Assembly: GCA_964036155.1 (NCBI GenBank)
Contig: OZ038423.1
Coordinates: 65,301,249 to 65,365,248 of the forward strand
Origin: Diploscapter coronatus
Lineage: Eukaryota > Nematoda > Chromadorea > Rhabditida > Rhabditidae
Length of the DNA stretch: 64,000 nt
Direction of reading: 5' to 3'
Positions 25,001 through 33,955 of this stretch are shown here, one piece after another (positions within the stretch are counted from its first letter, which is position 1; every line of letters starts with the position of its first letter). Position numbers and translations under genes: made by a program. The notes under the pieces are model-generated. The model saw nothing but the letters and a program-made list of their open reading frames with translations, ran no database searches and was not told the DNA's origin.

Positions 25001-27060
25001 TCTGCAATTTGAGCGCAAAAATTTTCCTTAGACTTGTATGTAATAGTAGAAAAAGAAAAAATAGTTTCGTAAATTGCCTGAAAAAATAACGAAAAATCAC
25101 TTTTTGACTTTATCTTCACAACGGGAGCTTCACTTGCGCCCTCTAGCTATAATTATGGTCCAGCCTGTATATAGAAAATCGTCATTTTGAAGCGCTTGTA
25201 CGTCGCTCGAAATGTCATTACACCAGAAAAATCTCAGATTTATGATAGGCATACTCGATTGCCCCATAAATGCATTTCTTTAATGATTTTGTGATATTTC
25301 CATACTAAGAACGTTACAGCGTAGGAATCAGGATTCAAAGACTCCTACCTCATCAACTCCCACTTATTCATCTATCAGTTACGGAAAAATGGGTGAGATC
25401 AGTTGGCAACATTTCATAATAAGTAATAAATACCATTAGTCCTAATCATCTCTATTCCAATGATATCTGTCTTATCTATCATATTCGTCGCTTGTACGAT
25501 TTACTATAGACGGGAACGCATCAACATATTCGTCTCAAAGCATTTAAGGTAGTCAATTTGTTAAACAAAATGTGCTTTCTTTAATTTTAGCAGCTCTAAG
25601 CATCGTAACGAATACATTAATTGTTCGGAGTTAAAAAGGTATGTACGAATGCTCGAATATCCAATTAGAAAATGAATTAAGGGACGCTTGGATGATCGAG
25701 CCATCAAAAGTGGAAACCCAAGAGGATCGACTACTAGGAAAGGGAGCATTTTCCGAGGTTTATGTTGGATTTGTGTCTGGTTCGAATAGTTTTAATTTAT
25801 CACTCTGAATGAAGAAATGAACATTAATAGGTCGAATCCCCCTATTTGAGATTAGCCGTAATATCGAAGTGCATTTGCATTCGAATTCAAAAAAGGACGT
25901 AGTCGAAGTAGCCCTTGAAATGATAAAACCAACTTTATGAACTTATTTCAGGTGGCAGTGAAACGTCTTCAAGGACATGCAACTGATCGAGATCGTGAGG
26001 ACTTTTATCGAGAAATAGAAATTATGAAACGACTCGAATACAATCTGCATATTGTTAGGTAAAAGCTGAATTCGAAAGCCTTTATAAATCATGATTTTGA
26101 CATTCAGCATGTACGGTTACGTGCCTAGTAAATTCGTTCCCTTGATGATACTCGAGTACTGTAAACTGGGCGACATTTTGAAATACCTCACTGATAATGA
26201 AGAAAACTTCAAGGTAAATAACTTTAATATCTTAACTTGAAAATATCTAGTCTAGAGTGGAGCTATCGGTATTAGAGAAATCACATCATTTGCTTGGCAG
26301 GTTTGCGACGGAATGGTAACAGATTCTCAATTCTCACTCATTCATCATTTTTGATCGACTTCAGAGTTATGTGGCCTCTAAAGATATTGTGCACCGAGAT
26401 CTAGCAGCAAGAAATGTTCTTTTGACCAAAAGTCACAAGGCAAAGGTATGTGTTTCGAGAATTGGTAATCAGTTTGTGATCCTGTTATAGATAGCTGACT
26501 TTGGATTAGCTATCAAAAGCGATGAATCGGATAAAGTGATGAGAGGATTGCTGCCTCTGAAATGGACGGCTCCCGAAGCATTTACTAATTTCGATTTCTC
26601 ATCAAAGAGTGATGTGTAATTATCAAAGATTGGACTTTTTATGAGATAATCATTTAGCTGGTCATTTGGTGTGACCCTCTATGAATTTTACTCTCTAGGA
26701 CAACGACCCTACCAAGACATTGCACCGTCTGATTTGATGACTTATTTAAGAGAAGGAAATCGACTTCCGAAACCCGAATTGTGCCCTGATGAAATGTAAG
26801 GCATGATCTCTCCTGAATAGCATTTGATTTTTAGGTATGAACTGATGGAAAAATGCTGGAATATGAATCCTGAGGATCGATTATCATTTGACGAGGTGAG
26901 TATTATTCACTCTCTGAGAGAGTTGATTTTTCAGCTAAAATCGGAGATTTCCAAATGCCTCCTGATGATAACGAATTATTACGGCTACCTCGAAGCTCAT
27001 GAGGACTCCGACTCTGATAATTTGAGCGATATTTATCCTGTATCCACAACTTTGGAGTAA
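22050..27060 (+). CDS. Predicted receptor tyrosine kinase with kelch-repeat ectodomain
   Basis: All exons join in phase (2313 nt, 770 aa). Ectodomain exons: 22050-22143, 22416-22463, 22515-22547, 22939-23030, 23377-23494, 23552-23682, 23727-23796, 23843-23928, 23976-24066, 24110-24254, 24299-24439, 24488-24590. Membrane and kinase exons: 25320-25392, 25440-25548, 25682-25779, 25831-25907, 25952-26058, 26108-26213, 26256-26315, 26365-26445, 26491-26615, 26658-26795, 26835-26895, 26935-27060. Order: signal peptide (residues 1-20, MLLKLFSLLLLINQSQFVSG); kelch repeats about 130-384 (GKLYYLGGG, LYVIDGWDS, GRIYITGGY, GKLYAIRG); Ser/Thr-rich stalk; membrane segment 409-431; kinase with GKGAFSEV, VAVK, D606 in HRDLAARN, D624-F-G and LPLKWTAPEA. 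Inferred role: extracellular sensing with cytoplasmic tyrosine phosphorylation. If the donor at 24591 is unused, translation stops at TAA 24597, giving a secreted kelch protein. Two separate genes remain the alternative. Exons 2 and 3 are the least certain. Confidence 0.65.
22178..22386. mobile_element. MITE-like repeat in intron 1 of the kelch-kinase gene
   Basis: The left end GGGTGCGCAAAAGT and the complement of the right end (GAGGGTGTGTAAAAGT) form imperfect terminal repeats of about 210 bp. A TA precedes the left end but not clearly the right. The left end recurs at 41758 inside the mec-9-like gene, so this is a dispersed family. Confidence 0.4.
24663..25143. mobile_element. 481-bp MITE with TA target-site duplication
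   Basis: It begins GAGGGCGCAAAGTG and ends CACTTGCGCCCTC, giving inverted ends that stay similar for about 40 bp. TA at 24661-24662 and 25144-25145 flanks it. It is non-autonomous, since its open frames are short and unrecognised. It sits in the 729-nt intron between the kelch and membrane-kinase parts of the receptor gene. TA flanks indicate Tc1/mariner-type mobilisation. Confidence 0.65.
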
Positions 27061-27102
27061 TTTAGTTCAATTAATCATTTTTGGAGATATGAATTTTCAT
27101 CA

Positions 27103-27108
27103 AATAAA
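27103..27108 (+). terminator. Likely poly(A) signal of the kelch-kinase gene
   Basis: A canonical AATAAA lies 43 nt after the stop codon of the kinase, a typical nematode 3' UTR spacing. Confidence 0.5.
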
Positions 27109-27785
27109 GCTTCTTGATGATTCAACTCTCCCTCTCCTATATCATATCGGGTGTTTCAATGCTCGATCGGGTCTCAAATTTGCAACTCTGATTTCCTTCA
27201 TAATATGTGCTTGGTCTTTGAGTTTTTCTCTCAAGTAAAAAATTCAAATTGAACGAGTATACTATATACAGCCAAAAATAATCACCTGTTTGTACTTGAA
27301 ATGCACACAAAATATATACAAATGTGCTTCTAAGAAGGAAAATATATTGTTGTCTGTAAAATCACCTGATATACATTGAAATTCTCAAAAAATTTCAATT
27401 TCTTCCTTGGTAACCGAATATTTTCTGCTGTTTAGTTTCGAAATAAAACTCCGCTATTAGAAACTTCTTATTCAAAAAATTGATTCTACTATCAAAATAA
27501 CGAGTTCGAATTAAAATCACTAAACTTTCTTTGATTTTATATAGTTCGATATAATAATAATGTATATTTGCTTAAACGGATCTATCGATCCCAGTTACGA
27601 AAAATACTATAAAGCTAATGTGGAACTCTGCGAGAGTATATTCAGCATTTTTCACTAATAATTAGAAAAAATTCTCACATTAGTGACATATTATATATAA
27701 TATCAATTTTAGACTAATGAGTTTTGCAAGATATTAGAAACTAAAAATTTTGCGTACGAATTTTATACAGATTGAATTTTCCTAG
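27109..27785. other. Intergenic or 5' region before the chemoreceptor
   Basis: AT-rich DNA with no supported exon. The start codon of the chemoreceptor-like gene may lie here, because its first recognised exon starts at an acceptor. Confidence 0.4.
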
Positions 27786-30615
27786 GTTTTGCTAAATCCA
27801 CTACACATTATGGTCCATTTTTCACGTTCCTTATAAATAAACCATTCCGTAAGTAAAACATTTTGCATCGGAAGATCTTTCGTTTTAAATTATTAGTTAT
27901 TTTTGCTTATTAAATTTAACAAATGTATATTTTTAGCACTTCTTGGCGAAGAGGCTGATGCTAACACATATACAAAGCTCTTTGTGATATCCTTATTAGC
28001 ACTAATTCTATTCATACTTGGAATACGAACGATTATGATATTAATGAAGAAATCGACAAGCTTTTCAACATTTGAAAAACAGCTGCTATCGCTATTAATA
28101 TTGAAGTGTGTCTATGCGATAGTTGAGCTCATTGTTGTAAGTTGATTGTTTCAGGCATAACTCGATGTATATTTTAGGAATATTATGGGCATTATATGGT
28201 GGTGAAACGTTATTGTTGTATATATTTTCCTGATGCATTGGTAAACATTATTGTTTATATACATATAAGTCATCGCTCTAAATCAACTGTATTTTGCCTT
28301 TTATATTTAGGCTATATTTTTTGATAATATGTTCATAGATTGAAGGTAACCAAACCATGCAACATTTATTTCATAATTTTTTGTTGTAATACAGAAAAGT
28401 ATGAAAAGTTTGAGCCTGATTCCATTTGATTTAGTAGGATTTTTGACCCCTTTTCTGTCACGATCCACTCAACAGTGACCGAATGAGAGACTTTGATTCG
28501 AAAACCCTTTTTACTTGATTCTCTGATTTCACTTTACAGAAAAACACATAAGCTTCCAAAGCGTGTTTATTTCATGGTAAGAGAAGTGGTAATGATGAGA
28601 ATGAGATTCAATAGCAAATGAGATTTTAGGAAAATGCTAATTTTGTGGATGAAGAATTCAGCCCGTACAGAAATTAAAAATAAAATGACTGTTGCTTGAT
28701 CCCTAATTTTTTCCTGCTCATTTATTGGTGTATTTCATATTTTTCAGATTTATTTTTACATGATTATATCATTGCAATTGACGTTTGGAAATGTAATCAA
28801 ATTTGTATCCTGTGCAATGGCAATTCAACGAGCGAGGGCATTTTCTGAGTATGAATATAAACTCAGACTTAGGGAGGATTTAAGCCAAAATAGCCCTGCG
28901 ACTTAACCCCATAAGATTTTTAAAAAATTTGTTCTCTCTAGCTTAAAATTTTCAACAAATATTCCGAGGAGAATTTCGAAATCATAATTATGATATCGTT
29001 TTGCGATTTCCTCTCGTCCATTTTTGAGTATGACTCAAATTCTTTCTAGATCTGTATAAATTTCATTGATCTTTCAAAAAGCTATTTTAGTAAACCAAGC
29101 TATCGAATCACGAACCTCAACAAATACCTATTCATCGCTTCAATAATAATTATTACGTTAATTGATCAATTTATGAATGTAAAAACCCTTTATCGCATGA
29201 TATTTGTTGGCAATGAGCCATATAAGGATCGTAGTGAAATATTAAATAATCGTATGAAGCGTGATGTATATATAGAAGTATATGGAGAGGATCATTGGAA
29301 TATGATGATGCTCAATGATTTAATCGCATCTATGAAGTACTATGTAAGAAAATCCATATCAAGGGTATTCAAAATTGGAATTCCGGAACCCCAAAAGTCA
29401 AAATTTTTCGCAATCGGAATTCAGAACACTCCTGACCAATATGACGTTTTGAATTATATATACTTTCAACCAGGATAAATATAGTTCAAAATTCAGCATT
29501 CATATGTTCGAGATCAGACATTTGTCATAATAAATGGAATAATAATTCCGATTTTAATCTGGAGCACCGTTTATCTATTGAAAAATCTCAAGCGACAGTA
29601 TAGCAAAATGTCGAAGGATCTGAGGAAAAGTGAAAATGGTTTGAGTCTACGACTGATAGCTCATGTAGAAAATTTGCATGAAATATTTCCTAGGAATGAT
29701 GTATAGTTTCAGACAATTGTTGAAATAATCACCTATTGTGCTGGAATGATTCACTACCTGCCTTGGGATATCATCAATGAAAGTGATTTTTTTCATGTAA
29801 GAATATTAATAAAAGGCAAAATGAGAACCTCAAGACGATCATGACACGAGACATGGCGAGGTAGCAGTTACTAAATGACGGGGGACGGAGAGAATTCTAT
29901 TAAATGACGAAGGTCTTAACTATGAGATGACGGAAGGTATTTAAAAAAAAAAACTGATGAAATGTCCCCTAGCTAAGCCCTTCGTCTTCAGTCATATAGC
30001 TATTGCCTGACGAAATAATAGCGGAGGGAAATTAATCAAATTAGTAATCAAAAAATTCAATAGTTTTTGTTTACTACTTACTACACCGTTTTCCACAAAT
30101 TGCAACTCTTTTCTAGCTTCTCTGCACTCTCATTCATAAATCTCTCGCTCGAAAAAAGTTACAAATTGTGGGAAAACAGAACTACTAACTACTTTTATTA
30201 ATTGTCGTAGGGAAACAAACACTTCCCTGCTTTCACGCACCCTATTTTGCCCAAGTCTCGCATCATGATGCCGTAAGGTTTCCATATAGCCCTTCAAAAT
30301 TAAATGAACTTTTAAATGAATTTAGCTATATGTAAGTATGATTGCAATGTATGGCCCGCACATTCAGTTTTTAACACTATATTTTCTGACTAGAAGTGCA
30401 ATTCAGGTAGAATAATGAAATTTTGAATAATTATGATATTTATCTATACAGTTCCCACTGAATTTTAGAGATTGAATATCCAGAATCGTGAAAAATCGAA
30501 GACGAAAAATATCATGGTGAAGACTTTGGCACGAAAACCAGACAAAAATCAAATCCAGAGAAATAGAATTTATAACATCGCGATTCCGAATAACGATGAT
30601 AATAATGCTGCCTGA
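27786..30615 (+). CDS. Nematode serpentine chemoreceptor-like seven-helix protein (5' end not found)
   Basis: Likely exons: 27786-27848, 27937-28136, 28178-28240, 28748-28848, 29091-29343, 29518-29664, 29713-29796, 30326-30406 and 30469-30615. Hydrophobic segments occur in serial order (LFVISLLALILFILGI, IYFYMIISLQLTFGNVI, YLFIASIIIITLI, TFVIINGIIIPILIW, TIVEIITYCAGMIHYLP, MIAMYGPHIQFLTLYF). A basic tail follows (NREKSKTKN). This fits the nematode seven-transmembrane chemoreceptor superfamily, whose members detect odorants in ciliated sensory neurons; the exact family is not assignable by eye. The start exon is missing, and the piece between 28241 and 28747 is unresolved. The gene could therefore be incomplete or decayed. 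A foldback repeat at 30069-30200 lies in one intron. Confidence 0.5.
28869..28882 (+). repeat. Single copy of a motif shared with the 36843 foldback
   Basis: TTAGGGAGGATTTA here is identical to the complement of 36931-36944 in the mec-9-like gene intron. It sits in an intron of the chemoreceptor-like gene and may be a remnant of the same small repeat family. Confidence 0.35.
30069..30200. repeat. Foldback repeat in a chemoreceptor gene intron
   Basis: GTTTTCCACAAATTGCAACT on the left pairs with AGTTACAAATTGTGGGAAAAC on the right, and TACTACTTACTAC pairs loosely with CTACTAACTAC. Arms are about 50 bp around a C/T-rich loop, and it is non-coding. Confidence 0.55.
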
Positions 30616-31126
30616 TAGGTGGAACAATTTTACACTATTTATTTCTTTTGCTTAATAAACTCACGGGTATTTTAGGTTTATTATTCTATCTCGATTTTTT
30701 ATGTTCAACTTTGTTTATTTTAAGTTTCTCTAGTTTTTGTGGTAACGTTTTGATCCCAATAAGTGAATATTTTTGCAGGTAAATTTTTGTTGATTAATTT
30801 TAAGAAAGTTATTTTCATAAAAAGGCAAAATATCGACACAAAAATTAATACTCACCATATCACAAATTTAAATAACATTCTCTTAACATAAAATACACAC
30901 AGAATGAAAGTGCATTTGCGCTCGCATAAATCAAACTATGAAATTAGCATATCTGAATAATAATAATAACAATGTGCATATCTATAAATCTGCATAACAG
31001 GAATGAACGATATTCCGAATCCGATACGGGTTTCCAGGTTTAGAAATTTGAACATCTGAATTTCATCATTCACATACTTGTATTTTTCCTTTTTCTTTAT
31101 CTTTTCAGTTTCATATTCACCCCATT

Positions 31127-31316
31127 TTGGGTGTGGGCCGTGTCCAGCTCTAGTGCCACGCTGGAACGACCCGTGATCGGCCGGAGCAAGCCCCGGTTCC
31201 GATCAAGCCTCCAAAAATCAAACAACCTTAACTCTCCACAATTGAGGAGATATCGAAGGTTAATTCGATAAGAACAGTTACTAACTTTGATCTTAGCCAT
31301 AAGGCCGAGAAGCGAT
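31127..31316 (-). ncRNA. U2 spliceosomal snRNA
   Basis: The minus strand from 31316 begins ATCGCTTCTCGGCCTTATGG and continues CTAAGATCAAAG, the hallmark U2 5' end. CTGTTCTTATC, a stem-loop IIa/IIb region, an Sm site (GATTTTTGG, near 31217) and 3' stem-loops III and IV (GGGGCTTGCTCC; CCAGCGTGGCACTAGAGCTGG in outline) follow. U2 pairs with intron branch sites in the spliceosome. The segment that is GUGUAGUAUCUG in animal U2 reads GUUAGUAACUG here, with one base fewer and a U-to-A change. This is either a real variant gene or a decayed copy. The 3' end is approximate. Confidence 0.9.
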
Positions 31317-31808
31317 GCGGATTTGTACAGAAGGAATAGGATATGCACAACTAGTGGAGATAATATAGGCTGCTAAGCATGGTCTATGGTTGAGCACTGA
31401 ATGAAAAGGTGATCGAGACGGTTGAAAAAGTGACAATAGTGAGCATAAAATGCTAAGGGAAAGATAACAACTTGCAAAGGAAAAAGAAAGCGCAGAATAT
31501 CGACAACCAGCTAGTATTTGTCATTTTAACAATCCGAAATTCTCTATTGTTTTTGTATTTTATTTTTTGTTCATTTTTCCTATTTTTATATTTATGATCC
31601 TTCTAAATGGCCGAAATTAGCTACACATAAACTCAGGATATACTTCTTTTGAAGTTTCTCCTAGAAATAATTTTCAAAATCTTTTCTGAAAACCAGTCTG
31701 ATTGTTGTTGTTTTCAATTTCTAACGAAATTAATTTCGTGGCTTATAATTTATGTCGCACCTTTCAATTCATTTACCGCTCCGTATTTTCAGCTATACGA
31801 CAATTTCG
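31317..31808. other. Divergent spacer between U2 and enolase-phosphatase
   Basis: This must contain the U2 promoter on the minus strand and the promoter or 5' UTR of the enolase-phosphatase gene on the plus strand. No motif can be assigned with confidence. Confidence 0.4.
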
Positions 31809-33369
31809 ATGCCACCTCCTCCAGAATTTTCGGCTCTGCTTTTGGATATCGAGGGAACTATTACGAGCATATCATTTGTCAAGGTAATTTTATATTTGCT
31901 ATTGAATATGAAAGAAATATTCGCATTAGCAGAAACCTAATTTCGATTTTGAACTCTAAAAACAATAATTCCGAATTCAGACCGCGAAGATTTCCAATTC
32001 GTTTCTAAAATATCGAAATAAAATAATTCAGAATCGAGATTAAAGATTGGATGTGCCAACATTCTTTCATTCAAGTACCTTTAAGGATCAACTATTCCCC
32101 TACGCTTATGATCACGTCGAGCGATATCTGCAGGAGCACTTTGAAGATGACGGCTTGCAGGGAATCATCTCAGACTTGAGGGGACTGGCCAAGGAACAAT
32201 CGCTGTTGGATCCCGACCAAGTCAGGTTAGATTTAGATTTTTTCCTGAAAACAATTTTGTTTTTATACTACTTGAAAAGTAAAATTTATTCTTAGAGCAT
32301 TTGAAATTTCAAAAGCAATCTAAATTGCAACCATCGTCTCACGAGGTCATATTTTTCTAACTTTTTTCATGCTATGCTTGTGTGATCAAAAGGGCAAATA
32401 ATTGAGCATTTTTGAACATTAGGAGACATAAATTGCACAAATTTATTCGTTTAGAATTGTTCGCGACGATAAAGCTGGAGCGATTGAAGATTTAGTCCAT
32501 AATGTGAGGCATTGGATCAACACCGATAAGAAGGTGACTTGCTAAAACTACTTTTTTCTTTTCACATATGAATTCTATAGTTGACGGCGATGAAGGCTTT
32601 GCAAGGACTGATTTGGGAAGAAGCATATCGCAGAGGGGATGTCAAGGGACAGTAAGTACTTTTCGCCTAATTTTACAGTTCTATTAATTGCCTTGATTTC
32701 AGTCTCTATCCTGATGTGTTGCCAGTGCTTGAACTATTGTGCAAGCGCTCTCCTCCAACTCCAATTTACATTTACTCGTCCGGATCTGTTCATGCACAGA
32801 AACTCCTCTTTACGCATTCCATTAGTGGTGACATTACTGGGGTGAGTGTTTGAGAATTGCAGCCTGGAAGTCGCCTTTGATGTTTTAAAGAAAAATTTTT
32901 TTTTCTAACAAAGAAAGTTTCTGAAGTTCAAAACGATGTTCACGTTTCCCTGTCTGAATCAGTGTCATGAAATTCCCCCTTGGTAAAAAAATAGACCAAA
33001 TCGGAAGCGGACGCTTCAAAAACTTCCCTTGTAAGACATTAAACAAATGAAAATAGAAAATAACTTTGTAGAAATTGTCCGGCTACTTCGACACGAATGT
33101 TGGACTCAAAGGAGAAGCTGAATCATACAAGAGCATCTGCAGGCAGATTGGACGAGATGCGTCTGAAGTTCTATTTCTGACCGATGTCGAAGCTGGTTTG
33201 TTGATAAATATCGTTTAAAACTCGAGATAAATGATCTGATTCAGAAGCCCACGCAGCGAATGAGGCAGGACTGCAAGTGCGACTGGTTGTGCGACAGGGA
33301 AATGCGCCTTTGAGTGAAGAGGCGAAGAAGGATTTCATTGTCATTCATACTCTAGATGATATTATTTGA
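31809..33369 (+). CDS. enoph1: Enolase-phosphatase E1 (methionine salvage)
   Basis: Seven exons (31809-31883, 32086-32225, 32455-32533, 32581-32651, 32703-32841, 33072-33195 and 33245-33369) give 753 nt (250 aa), close to the usual family size. The enzyme is a HAD-superfamily phosphatase. It converts 2,3-diketo-5-methylthiopentyl-1-phosphate to the dihydroxy-reductone of the 5'-methylthioadenosine salvage pathway in the cytosol. Visible features: the nucleophile region LLLDIEGTITSISFVKDQLF near residue 10, IYIYSSGSVHAQKLLF (HAD motif II), a Lys-rich GYFDTNVGLKGEAESY segment, and VLFLTDVEAEAHAANEAGL (motifs III/IV). The start is the ATG just before PPPPEF. The gene appears intact. Confidence 0.93.
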
Positions 33370-33955
33370 TTGCTGATTAGAGATTTTGCTAGACAATTTC
33401 AATAGTTTGACAAAATCAGGGCTCGAAATGTGGAAAGTCAACTCTTGCTATCGTTAATGAATTTTTCGACGTGCGGAATTTTATTCAATTTCCATTTACC
33501 TAATATTTTTCTTATTGTACAACACAAAATTATTTGAAATTTATTAACAGCAGTATAACTTATTCTGAAGAGAAAATCTCTTTCTCAAAATTCGTTCATC
33601 TCATTTTTAGATTTCGAGCTCTGGTTTTCATTATTTTTCAGGTGCTTTTGTGATTCAATTTGACGTGTAATAAATTATTAGATTACTTTTATAGTTAGTT
33701 AGTTACACACAAAAATACAACTAGGGACTTTCTAGTTCTAAACTCACTCACATTTGTCTTTATCGAGGTGTTTCTTTATCTGTCTGCATCCACATTTATC
33801 CCCCTCCTCAAGTCTGCTTCTCCTCAAAAATGCATGAGCTTTCTCATCCTCCCTCTCTTTGCATTGCTCTTCGCACTTCGCCTCTTTCCTTTTTCCTTAC
33901 TTTCCTTCCTTTCCTTCCTTTCAAGTTCAGTCTGCTACAATACCATTAACTTTCT
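33370..33955. other. Spacer with poly(A) signal and pyrimidine-rich tract
   Basis: AATAAA at 33669-33674 is a plausible poly(A) signal for the enolase-phosphatase transcript. The stretch from about 33770 to 33930 is C/T-rich and non-coding. The mec-9-like gene starts after it. Confidence 0.45.

Noticed and set aside
25591..25680. Apparent frameshift upstream of the kinase domain
   Set aside because: Resolved by using the acceptor GAATTAAG at 25681, which restores phase; the sequence between is intronic.
29860..30000. Reiterated AAATGACG-like motifs
   Set aside because: Only three irregular copies; no clear tandem period.
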